5,297 bases of DNA from Eudoraea sp. (GTDB taxonomy: Bacteria; Bacteroidota; Bacteroidia; Flavobacteriales; Flavobacteriaceae), in the NCBI GenBank assembly GCA_013041785.1, contig JABDRK010000241.1, positions 1-5,297 of the forward strand, read 5' to 3'. A model generated the notes under the pieces. The model had not been told where the DNA came from. It was given only the letters and a program-made list of their open reading frames with translations, and searched no databases. The first letter of the stretch is position 1. Each line of letters opens with the position of its first letter. Below, piece after piece: positions 1-5,297 of the stretch. A program made the translations under genes and the position numbers.

Positions 1-279
1 GTTGAGGTCTATAAAAACCGCTCAAAACGCATCCCAACACGAAAACTGAACGATGTGATGCTTCCGATAATTGAGCGCACCCCGCCACCGGCTACTAAAG
101 GGAAATATGTAAAGATTAAATACTGTACACAGCTACCCACACACTACCCGCAATTTGCTTTTTTCTGCAATTTGCCGCAGTACGTAAAGGAACCCTACAA
201 GCGTTTTTTAGAAAACCAGCTCAGGGCACATTTTGATTTTACCGGAGTCCCTGTTACCATTTTTATGCGGAAGAAATAA
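1..279 (+). CDS. der: Ribosome-assembly GTPase Der (EngA), C-terminal fragment
   Basis: Only the last 92 codons are in the window; the frame is open from base 1 and ends at TAA 277-279. The fragment matches the KH-like C-terminal domain of Der, the double-GTPase that binds the 50S subunit and is needed for its maturation. Seen directly are the RIPTRKLND helix, then [17 protein letters not shown], then a Phe/Pro-rich strand ([12 protein letters not shown]), the [10 protein letters not shown] helix and the closing [14 protein letters not shown], which follow the usual order of conserved segments at the end of Der. Both GTPase domains lie upstream, outside the window. The protein ends shortly after the last strand, without the longer tail of the E. 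coli protein. It converges on the TPM gene, with only 5 bp between the two stop codons. Assignment by motif recognition, high confidence. Confidence 0.93.
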   Translation, partial: VEVYKNRSKRIPTRKLNDVMLPIIERTPPPATKGKYVKIKYCTQLPTHYPQFAFFCNLPQYVKEPYKRFLENQLRAHFDFTGVPVTIFMRKK

Positions 280-284
280 TCTGG

Positions 285-1082
285 CTACCATCCACCGGAA
301 GCACCACCGCCTCCGAAGCCACCTCCTCCGAAACCACCGCTAAAGCCACCTCCGCCAAAGCTGCCACTGCCGAAACCACCTCCCGAAGATCCCCGGTAGC
401 CGCCACGTCCCATATTGCTAAGGATGATGATGTCCCAGAGATCGAGTCCTTTTTTACGGCCTCCCCGGCGCCCTCCGCCACGACCCCCTCTGTTCCGGCT
501 GGAGAGGATAATGATGATCACTACAAAGATGATAAAGGGTAAAATGGCCCCGAATGGAAAATCACGGGATTCACTGAAAGACCGCTCTTCCTCGAATTCC
601 CCCGTAAGGACCTCAAAAATTGCGTCTGCTCCGGCATTGAGCCCGCTGTAATAGTCCCCTTTCTTAAACTCAGGAATGATCCGTCTGTCTATGATCCTTT
701 TGCAAAGGTTATCGGTAAGGGTGCTCTCTATGCCGTAGCCGGGACTGATGGCTACCATGCGGTCGCCCTCTGCCAAGATCAACAGGATACCATTGTCCTT
801 GTCTGCCTGTCCGATACCCCACTTTTGTCCCCATTGCGCCCCCAGGAAATCAATATCTTCCCCTTCGGTGGAGTTGATAATGGCCACTACGATTTGGGTA
901 GAGGTACTGTCGGAATACCCGATAAGTTTTTGTTCGAGCGTGCTTTTTTCCGAAGGGGACAGCAATTCAATGTAATCGTATACACTGGTTTGCAGTTTCG
1001 GTTTTTCGGGGATCACGAACTGGGCCATGAGCGTATTCCAGCCCAGGAAGAATATTAAAATACTAAGCCCTCGAAATCTCAT
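285..1082 (-). CDS. TPM-domain protein with signal peptide, membrane anchor and Gly-rich tail (YgcG-like)
   Basis: A 265-residue protein. Residues 1-20 look like a signal peptide (R2, R4, hydrophobic core 7-16, likely cleavage after LMA at A20). Residues about 30-160 form a TPM domain (TLP18.3/Psb32/MOLO-1 family), with the typical DNGILLILAEGDR strand (96-108) followed by SPGYGIE (113-119) and FKKGDYYSGLNAG (139-151). A transmembrane segment spans about 177-194, followed at once by a basic stretch, RNRGGRGGGRRGGRKK (196-211), which by the positive-inside rule puts the C-terminus in the cytoplasm. The tail (226-265) is nearly all Gly, Phe and Ser and ends in W265. Predicted topology is therefore TPM domain in the periplasm, tail inside. 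Plant members were described as acid phosphatases and linked to photosystem II repair; the bacterial function is unsettled. Last gene of the block; its ATG lies inside the end of the small TPM gene, suggesting coupled translation. Family sure, role unknown. Confidence 0.87.
   Translation of the reverse strand: MRFRGLSILIFFLGWNTLMAQFVIPEKPKLQTSVYDYIELLSPSEKSTLEQKLIGYSDSTSTQIVVAIINSTEGEDIDFLGAQWGQKWGIGQADKDNGILLILAEGDRMVAISPGYGIESTLTDNLCKRIIDRRIIPEFKKGDYYSGLNAGADAIFEVLTGEFEEERSFSESRDFPFGAILPFIIFVVIIIILSSRNRGGRGGGRRGGRKKGLDLWDIIILSNMGRGGYRGSSGGGFGSGSFGGGGFSGGFGGGGFGGGGASGGW
288..413 (-). repeat. Gly/Phe/Ser low-complexity tail encoded by imperfect short repeats
   Basis: This stretch encodes residues 224-265 of the large TPM protein. 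On the + strand it reads as repeated CCACC/CCGCC triplet runs broken by AAA or AAG. The protein shows imperfect units of the form GGGGF (SFGGGGFSGG, then FGGGGFGGGG). Such tails are common at the C-terminus of YgcG-like TPM proteins and are probably disordered. The repeat is translated and in frame, so it is part of the gene and not an independent element. Confidence 0.8.
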
Positions 1083-1506
1083 TGCTCAATTCATTCTCGT
1101 CATCCGGATGCCAGGGGAAATGTGCTTTCAACTCCTGTCCCGCCATTAATACTCCTGCAATAATGCCCTCTTTAAACCGGCCTTCCCGGAAATGCCCTTC
1201 AATGGTGTCTTTGGTCCGGGTCCAGAAATCATCCGGAACCACATCATTGATACCGGAATCCCCGTAGATTACGAATTTGTGGTCTGCCACGGCCACATAA
1301 AGCAGCACCCCGTTGCCCTCCCGGGTATTGTCCATTTTAAGTATGTGAAAGATTTCCCGGGCACGATCAAAGTGATCGCTTTTTGTGGTGGCTTCAATAT
1401 GCACCCGTATTTCCCCGGAAGTGTCTTTTTCTGCTTCCAGGATGGCATCCACAATTTGCTGCTCCTCCTCAAACGACAGAAAATCTTCTACTTTAGAGCG
1501 CTCCAT
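1063..1506 (-). CDS. Small TPM-domain protein without signal peptide
   Basis: A 147-residue protein that is almost entirely one TPM domain. Visible segments are FEEEQQIVDAILEAEKDTSGEIRVHIE (12-38, quoted as the opening helix and first strand), REGNGVLLYVAVADHKFVIYG around 62-82, then DSGINDVVPDDFW and the FREGRFKEGI motif before the last helix. These line up with the TPM domain of the downstream neighbour (NGVLLYVAVADHKF against NGILLILAEGDRMV), so the two are paralogues. I see no signal peptide and no membrane segment: the N-terminus MERSKVEDFLSFEEE is acidic and polar, so the protein should be cytoplasmic unless recruited elsewhere. Its ATG (1506-1504) follows the lemA stop by only 3 bp, and its end overlaps the next gene by 20 bp, so translation of the three is probably coupled. 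Biochemical role unknown. Confidence 0.87.
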   Translation of the reverse strand: MERSKVEDFLSFEEEQQIVDAILEAEKDTSGEIRVHIEATTKSDHFDRAREIFHILKMDNTREGNGVLLYVAVADHKFVIYGDSGINDVVPDDFWTRTKDTIEGHFREGRFKEGIIAGVLMAGQELKAHFPWHPDDENELSNEISRA

Positions 1507-1509
1507 GTG

Positions 1510-2109
1510 CTAGTTAAATTCAAAATCCACATCGGGTGCCACTTCAGAACCGGCATCAGCCTCATAACGGGCCATTTCCTCAAATCCAAACCAGCCTGCC
1601 AGGATTTTATTCGGGAATTTGGTCGTGTGGATATCATAGATGTTAACGGCTTCGTTGAAGCGGTTTCTTTCCACATTGATGCGATTTTCAGTGCCTTCCA
1701 GCTGCGTTTGTAATTCCAAAAAATTCTGATTGGCCCTCAGTTCAGGATAGCGTTCTACGGCAACGAGTAAGCGCGACAAGGCGGAGGTGAGTCCGGACTG
1801 GGCCTCCTGAAATGCTGCCATGTTCTGTGGGGTCAGATTATCTATATCAATAGTGGTTGAGGTTGCTTTGGCACGGGCTTCTATGACTTCCCTGAGCGTT
1901 GTGCGTTCAAAATCGGCCGCACCCTGCACGGTCTTTACGAGATTGCCGATAAGGTCGTTCCTGCGCTGGTATGAGCTCTCCACATTGGACCAGGCCGTTT
2001 TGGCATTGGCCTCATATTCTACAGCGGTATTATTAAATCCGACAGCCCAGTTGTACGCGACAAATGCCACTACCACCAGGATAATTACGGGAATTAGCCA
2101 TTTTTTCAT
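1510..2109 (-). CDS. lemA: LemA family protein
   Basis: A 199-residue protein from the ATG at 2109. An in-frame TTG at 2118 would add three residues (M-I-P), but ATG followed by MKKWLIP gives the usual Lys-rich start before the membrane helix, so I chose it. No convincing Shine-Dalgarno is visible with either. Residues about 4-22 are a hydrophobic segment (LIPVIILVVVAFVAYNWAV). The rest is the LemA helical bundle with its hallmark segments: NAKTAWSNVESSYQRRNDLI, then NLVKTVQGAADFE, then LLVAVERYPELRANQNF, then LEGTENRINVERNRFNEAV and a closing FPNKILAGWFGFEEM. The length is normal for the family. LemA proteins are membrane-anchored, and their molecular role remains unclear in most bacteria. 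Genes for LemA are often found beside TPM-domain genes, as here. There are 58 bp between the merR stop and this start, and 3 bp between its stop and the small TPM gene. Confidence 0.94.
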   Translation of the reverse strand: MKKWLIPVIILVVVAFVAYNWAVGFNNTAVEYEANAKTAWSNVESSYQRRNDLIGNLVKTVQGAADFERTTLREVIEARAKATSTTIDIDNLTPQNMAAFQEAQSGLTSALSRLLVAVERYPELRANQNFLELQTQLEGTENRINVERNRFNEAVNIYDIHTTKFPNKILAGWFGFEEMARYEADAGSEVAPDVDFEFN

Positions 2110-2167
2110 AGGTATCAAATTTTATAGTTCAGTAATTATAAGTAGTAAAACAAGGCCAATTGTTACA
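2110..2167 (-). other. 58-bp gap between merR and lemA, no clear promoter
   Basis: The largest gap inside the five-gene block. It is AT-rich. On the - strand it contains TAAAATTTG close to the lemA start, which resembles TAnnTTTG but has one base too many in the spacer and sits only about 7 bp from the ATG. There is also TATAAT at 2140-2135 with no matching -35 at normal spacing. I see no terminator-like GC-rich stem with a T run. The simplest reading is an untranslated spacer in one operon. Confidence 0.4.
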
Positions 2168-2497
2168 TCAGAGCTGGTCTTTGATTTTTTTCAGCTCGGC
2201 CTTAACCTTTTCCAGTTTTTGGATGATCTCAAAATTGGAGAGGGTTTTGAGTCGCTCTTCCCGCAGGTGGGTCTTGGCCCCTTCCAGGGTAAACCCCCGT
2301 TCTTTAACTAAATGATAGATCAGCTGCAGGTTTTTAATGTCCTCCGGAGTGAATTTGCGATTGCCTTTTGCGTTTTTTTTGGGCTGGATAACATCAAACT
2401 CTTTTTCCCAAAAGCGAATGAGGGAGGTATTCACATCGAATGCCCTGGCGACTTCGCCAATTCCGTAATACCGCTTTTCTGGAAGGTCGATATGCAT
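2168..2497 (-). CDS. Short MerR-family transcriptional regulator
   Basis: A 109-residue protein with a MerR-type winged helix-turn-helix at the N-terminus: YYGIGEVARAFDVNTSLIRFW (10-30, abridged core IGEVARAFDV...LIRFWEKEF), then the wing with KGNRKFTPEDI (44-54), and the second helical pair LIYHLVKERGFTLEGAKTHL (59-78). Residues about 86-109 (NFEIIQKLEKVKAELKKIKDQL region) are a charged heptad-like helix, the likely dimerisation coiled coil. There is no C-terminal effector-binding domain and there are no cysteines at all, so metal or redox sensing through thiols is unlikely. MerR regulators normally bind a dyad in an over-long promoter spacer and unwind it; what this one responds to cannot be read from the sequence. 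Its ATG shares one base with the M23 stop (TAATG), so it is translated with the peptidase. High confidence on family, none on target. Confidence 0.94.
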   Translation of the reverse strand: MHIDLPEKRYYGIGEVARAFDVNTSLIRFWEKEFDVIQPKKNAKGNRKFTPEDIKNLQLIYHLVKERGFTLEGAKTHLREERLKTLSNFEIIQKLEKVKAELKKIKDQL

Positions 2498-2499
2498 TA
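2495..2499 (-). promoter_or_regulatory. TAATG stop/start overlap coupling M23 and merR
   Basis: The M23 stop TAA (2499-2497) and the merR start ATG (2497-2495) share one A. No Shine-Dalgarno-like purine run lies close upstream of the ATG, which favours reinitiation by ribosomes finishing the M23 gene. This ties the level of the regulator to that of the peptidase. Confidence 0.75.
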
Positions 2500-3474
2500 A
2501 TCGAGAGATTGGTTTTCCTGTTTGGCAATTTTAAGCATGTTTGCAAACTCTTCGGCGGTTAAACTGCCGTAGTAGAAGTTGATGGGATCGATACGCTTGC
2601 CATCCTTCCTGACCTCATAGTGCAGGTGCGGGGCTTCAGACCTTCCGGTACTCCCCACAAAACCAATTAGGTCGCCGCGTTTGACCTTTTGCCGCCTTTT
2701 CACATTGTATTTGCTGAGGTGTGCATAAATGGTCACGTAACCGTAACCGTGGTCTATACGAATATGTTTTCCAAATCCTGACGCGCTATTGTCGGCCCGC
2801 TTTACTACCCCGTCGCCTGCTGCGTAGATTGGTGTACCCCTGGGAGCGGTAAAATCCATACCCCAGTGCATTTTCCTTGCTTTTGTAAAAGGATCGGACC
2901 GCCACCCAAAACCTGAGGCCATCCGGGTAAGCTCTTCATTGTTGATAGGTTGTATGGCCGGAATAGCCTGCAGCAGTTTCTCCTTCTCTTCGGCCATCTT
3001 GGCAATTTCGTCCAGGGAACGGGATTGAATTACCAGTTCCTTTTGGATAATGTCTAACCGTTTGCTGGTGGCGATGATCATCTCCGAATTATTGAATCCT
3101 TCCAGAGACCGATATCGGTTTACCCCTCCAAAACCAGCCCTGCGCTGTTCTTCAGGAATGGGGTTGGCCTCAAAATACAGCCGATAAATATTATTGTCCC
3201 TGTCCTCTATATTCGCCAGGACATATTCCATTTGCTCGAGCTTCTTGTTCAATAGCTCAAACTGCAAATCGAAATTTTTGACTTCCCGTTGCAGGGATAG
3301 TTCCCTGGGCGTATTGAGGATATTGGTATTGAGCAGGAAAATATGACCCAGCGTTCCGAAAATAGCAGATCCTACGATGAACAGGAAGATGTTCCGGTAT
3401 TTACGGGACTTTTTGGGCTCTATCTTGCGATAGGATAAGGTGTCCGGATCGTAATAGTATTTTACCTTAGACAT
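2497..3474 (-). CDS. Membrane-anchored M23 (LytM-type) peptidoglycan endopeptidase
   Basis: A 325-residue protein, first gene of the block. Residues 1-28 are a polar, basic cytoplasmic tail; about 29-48 are a membrane helix (NIFLFIVGSAIFGTLGHIFL); about 58-90 and 138-168 are coiled-coil-like; and about 186-300 are the M23 zinc peptidase domain. The active site looks intact: H203 and D207 in HWGMD and H285 in HLHYE match the LytM zinc ligands, and H252 (IYAHLS) and H283 match the catalytic histidines. Also typical are FGWRSDPF (189-196) and GDLIGFVGSTGRSEAPHLHYE (267-287, abridged). M23 enzymes of this type cut peptide cross-links in peptidoglycan, so this one should act in the periplasm while held in the inner membrane. 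In Bacteroidota such anchored M23 proteins are often found divergent from alaS. It is transcribed away from alaS across a 105-bp gap and overlaps merR by one base. High confidence on enzyme class; exact bond cleaved not known. Confidence 0.94.
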   Translation of the reverse strand: MSKVKYYYDPDTLSYRKIEPKKSRKYRNIFLFIVGSAIFGTLGHIFLLNTNILNTPRELSLQREVKNFDLQFELLNKKLEQMEYVLANIEDRDNNIYRLYFEANPIPEEQRRAGFGGVNRYRSLEGFNNSEMIIATSKRLDIIQKELVIQSRSLDEIAKMAEEKEKLLQAIPAIQPINNEELTRMASGFGWRSDPFTKARKMHWGMDFTAPRGTPIYAAGDGVVKRADNSASGFGKHIRIDHGYGYVTIYAHLSKYNVKRRQKVKRGDLIGFVGSTGRSEAPHLHYEVRKDGKRIDPINFYYGSLTAEEFANMLKIAKQENQSLD

Positions 3475-3489
3475 GAAGGGATTTTATCC

Positions 3490-3497
3490 TATTTTTG
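3490..3497 (+). promoter_or_regulatory. Candidate -7 promoter element for alaS (TATTTTTG)
   Basis: A perfect match to the Bacteroidota -7 consensus TAnnTTTG. The sequence 19 bp further upstream is TTAG (3467-3470), only a weak match to the -33 TTG element. Transcription would begin near 3504 and give an alaS leader of about 75 bases. This motif occurs by chance in AT-rich DNA, and the run of T also allows other reads, so confidence is moderate. A one-mismatch version (TTGTTTTG, 3534-3541) lies closer to the alaS start. Confidence 0.4.
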
Positions 3498-3503
3498 TGC
3501 ATT

Positions 3504-3548
3504 CGTTAATATGAAAACAAACAAATATAAAAATTGTTTTGTATAACG
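3504..3548. repeat. Nested inverted repeat in the alaS/M23 intergenic gap
   Basis: Inner arms AAAACAA (3514-3520) and TTGTTTT (3534-3540) are exact reverse complements around a 13-bp AT spacer. Outer arms CGTTA (3504-3508) and TAACG (3544-3548) are also exact, and their centre is within 1 bp of the inner one. The arms are joined by 5 bp on the left and 3 bp on the right, so the dyad is imperfect. It is centred on the predicted - strand -7 element and lies within the predicted alaS leader. Possible operator or leader hairpin; AT-rich composition makes chance a real alternative. Confidence 0.4.
3522..3529 (-). promoter_or_regulatory. Candidate -7 promoter element for the M23-merR-lemA-TPM block (TATATTTG)
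   Basis: Read on the - strand this is TATATTTG, a perfect TAnnTTTG match, 47 bp before the M23 ATG. It is a good distance for a leader of about 40 bases. No TTG is found at the expected -33 spacing; TTTC about 22 bp upstream is the nearest. As the only perfect - strand match in the gap ahead of the operon it is the best promoter candidate. Confidence 0.5.
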
Positions 3549-3579
3549 CCTGAAAATTACGAAAACTGCACCTAATTCT

Positions 3580-5297
3580 ATGAATTCCAAGGAAATCAGG
3601 ACCGCATTTCTGGACTTTTTTGAAGGGAAGAAGCACAAAATCGTTCCCTCGGCCCCTATGGTGATCAAGGACGACCCTACCCTTATGTTTACCAATGCCG
3701 GAATGAACCAGTTCAAAGAATATTTTCTGGGGAATACCCGGTCCAAATATCCCAGGGTAGCCGATACCCAGAAATGCCTCAGGGTGAGCGGCAAGCACAA
3801 TGACCTGGAGGAGGTAGGCAAGGATACCTACCACCATACCATGTTCGAGATGCTGGGCAACTGGAGTTTTGGCGATTACTTCAAAAAGGAAGCCATTTCA
3901 TGGGCCTGGGAATTACTCACAGCTGTTTACAAGATTGACCCGGAGTCGCTCTATGTCAGCGTATTTGAAGGCAGCACGGATGCGGATCAGCTCAAAATGG
4001 ATCAGGAAGCTTTTGACTTCTGGAAGGCCATTGTTCCGGAAGAACGGATCATCATGGGCGATAAAAAAGACAACTTTTGGGAAATGGGTGATCAGGGTCC
4101 CTGTGGCCCCTGTTCTGAAATCCACGTGGATCTGCGTTCTGCGGAGGAAAAAGCTAAGGTCGACGGAGCCTCCCTGGTTAATCAGGACCATCCTCATGTA
4201 GTGGAGATCTGGAACCTGGTTTTTATACAGTATAACCGCAAGTCCAATGGTAAACTGGAATCCTTGCCTGAATGCCATGTGGACACCGGGATGGGATTTG
4301 AACGGCTTTGTATGGTATTGCAGGGGGTTCGCTCTAATTACGACACGGATGTATTCCAGCCCCTGATCAAGGATCTGGAACGCATTACCGGCCAGTCCTA
4401 TGGGGATAAAGAAGAAACCGATGTAGCCATACGGGTTATTGCAGATCATATCCGGGCCGTTGCTTTTGCCATTGCAGATGGGCAGCTCCCTAGTAATACA
4501 GGTGCCGGTTATGTAATCCGCCGGATTTTGAGGCGGGCCATCCGTTACGGCTTTACATTTTTAAATATTGAGGAGCCTTTTATACATAAACTTACCGTTG
4601 TTTTGGCAGATACCATGGGGGAAGCCTTTCCGGAACTCTCAGAACAACAACAGCTTATAGAGAATGTGATCCGGGAGGAAGAACACTCCTTCCTCAAAAC
4701 CCTGGAACAGGGACTGGTACTGCTGGACCAAACCCTGGCTAAAACAAAAGGGAAAACAGTAGATGGCAGGAAGGCCTTTGAGTTATATGACACCTATGGC
4801 TTTCCCATAGACCTTACGGCGCTTATCCTTGAAGAAAAAGGGTTTTCCCTGGATGAGGCGGGATTTGAAGCAGCCATGCAGGAACAAAAAAGTCGTTCTA
4901 AATCCGCTTCCGCGGTTTCCAAGGAAGATTGGGTAGTCCTTGCAGAAGGCGAAACTCAGGAATTCGTAGGATACGATCGCCTTACCGCTGAGGTATCCTT
5001 ACTTAAATATCGAAAAGTAAGCTCAAAGAAAGAGGGAGATCAATTCCAATTGGTATTCCACCCAACGCCATTTTATCCTGAAGGCGGAGGCCAGGTAGGA
5101 GATAAGGGGTATCTGGAAACACCAAACGGGGACGTGGTCTATATCACAGACACCAAACGGGAAAATAACGAGATTGTACATTTTGCCAAAAACCTGCCAA
5201 AGGATCTCAGCCTGCCACTTACAGCGGTGGTAGATTCCCGCCAACGGAGACGAACGGCAAGTAACCATTCGGCTACGCACTTATTGCACCAGGCACT
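3580..5297 (+). CDS. alaS: Alanyl-tRNA synthetase, N-terminal 572 codons (cut by window end)
   Basis: Open from ATG 3580 to the window end with no stop; an in-frame TAA at 3544 and no other start codon ATG between fix this start. No Shine-Dalgarno is visible, as is common in Bacteroidota. The enzyme charges tRNA-Ala with alanine in the cytoplasm. The class II catalytic domain covers about 1-245: [14 protein letters not shown] (38-51), [15 protein letters not shown] (66-80, motif 2 with R68), [17 protein letters not shown] (166-182) and DTGMGFERL (235-243, motif 3). The tRNA-recognition helices follow, with [17 protein letters not shown] at 308-324. [11 protein letters not shown] (498-508) marks the editing-side beta-barrel. 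HSATH gives H563 and H567, the first HxxxH zinc motif of the editing domain, at nearly the E. coli positions. The second half of the editing site and the C-Ala domain lie beyond the window (family length is about 870). Residues 184-208 carry a lineage-type insertion. No frameshift seen. Confidence 0.98.
   Translation, partial: MNSKEIRTAFLDFFEGKKHKIVPSAPMVIKDDPTLMFTNAGMNQFKEYFLGNTRSKYPRVADTQKCLRVSGKHNDLEEVGKDTYHHTMFEMLGNWSFGDYFKKEAISWAWELLTAVYKIDPESLYVSVFEGSTDADQLKMDQEAFDFWKAIVPEERIIMGDKKDNFWEMGDQGPCGPCSEIHVDLRSAEEKAKVDGASLVNQDHPHVVEIWNLVFIQYNRKSNGKLESLPECHVDTGMGFERLCMVLQGVRSNYDTDVFQPLIKDLERITGQSYGDKEETDVAIRVIADHIRAVAFAIADGQLPSNTGAGYVIRRILRRAIRYGFTFLNIEEPFIHKLTVVLADTMGEAFPELSEQQQLIENVIREEEHSFLKTLEQGLVLLDQTLAKTKGKTVDGRKAFELYDTYGFPIDLTALILEEKGFSLDEAGFEAAMQEQKSRSKSASAVSKEDWVVLAEGETQEFVGYDRLTAEVSLLKYRKVSSKKEGDQFQLVFHPTPFYPEGGGQVGDKGYLETPNGDVVYITDTKRENNEIVHFAKNLPKDLSLPLTAVVDSRQRRRTASNHSATHLLHQA

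Noticed and set aside
288..413. CRISPR-like or tandem DNA repeat
   Set aside because: Units are short, irregular and in frame with a Gly-rich protein tail; there are no spacers.
263..481. 72-codon Ala/Val-rich - strand frame
   Set aside because: Alternate-frame reading of the Gly-rich repeat tail of the TPM gene; low-complexity GC-rich codons keep several frames open.
415..651. 78-codon Pro/Arg-rich + strand frame
   Set aside because: Antisense reading of the RGG stretch and membrane segment of the TPM gene.
1192..1713. 173-codon + strand frame
   Set aside because: Antisense shadow of the small TPM gene and the end of lemA; no family features.
2110..2167. Internal promoter before lemA (TAAAATTTG, TATAAT)
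   Set aside because: TAAAATTTG has wrong internal spacing and is too near the ATG; TATAAT has no upstream partner at a normal distance.
1820..2311. 163-codon + strand frame spanning lemA and merR
   Set aside because: It crosses two well-supported genes and their gap on the opposite strand, and its hydrophobic parts simply mirror codons of those genes.
3479..3489. Small palindrome GGAT-TTT-ATCC next to the M23 start
   Set aside because: Four-base arms around three T are too short to count as a terminator or operator.
3484..3837. Two - strand open frames of 110-117 codons at the alaS start
   Set aside because: They overlap each other and the conserved N-terminus of alaS, and have no domain or plausible start context.
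3913..4449. 178-codon open frame on the - strand
   Set aside because: It lies wholly inside alaS on the opposite strand, shows no recognisable domain, and the alaS frame carries all the conserved motifs here.
4545..5280. Two - strand frames (4545-4793 and 5023-5280)
   Set aside because: Both are antisense to conserved alaS coding sequence and have no independent support.

Overview
The window looks like chromosomal housekeeping sequence from a member of the Bacteroidota, most likely a Flavobacteriaceae-type bacterium. The evidence is the flavobacterial style of the proteins (short MerR regulator, Der C-terminus, AlaRS insertion around residues 184-208), the lack of clear Shine-Dalgarno sequences before most starts, and perfect TAnnTTTG motifs, the Bacteroidota -7 promoter element, in the one substantial intergenic gap. 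The genus cannot be fixed from this sequence. There is no sign of a transposon, prophage, CRISPR array, tRNA or rRNA.

Layout, left to right: (1) the last 92 codons of the ribosome-assembly GTPase Der on the + strand (1-279). (2) A tightly packed five-gene block on the - strand, read right to left: an inner-membrane-anchored M23 peptidase (3474-2497), a short MerR-type regulator (2497-2168), LemA (2109-1510), a small TPM-domain protein without a signal peptide (1506-1063), and a larger TPM-domain protein with a signal peptide, one membrane segment and a Gly/Phe-rich tail (1082-285). (3) A 105-bp AT-rich gap (3475-3579) holding candidate divergent promoters and a nested inverted repeat. (4) The first 572 codons of alaS on the + strand (3580-5297), cut by the window edge. 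Every base outside the 105-bp gap, a 58-bp gap before lemA and two gaps of 3 and 5 bp is coding.

The - strand genes are probably one operon: M23 and merR share one base (TAATG), lemA is 3 bp from the small TPM gene, and the two TPM genes overlap by 20 bp. LemA next to TPM-domain genes is a recurring pairing with no settled function, and here it sits behind a cell-wall peptidase and a regulator, so an envelope maintenance or stress role is a reasonable inference but not shown. I see no clearly novel system. The points most worth a second look are the opposite predicted locations of the two TPM paralogues, and the dyad in the alaS/M23 gap that is centred on the predicted - strand promoter.
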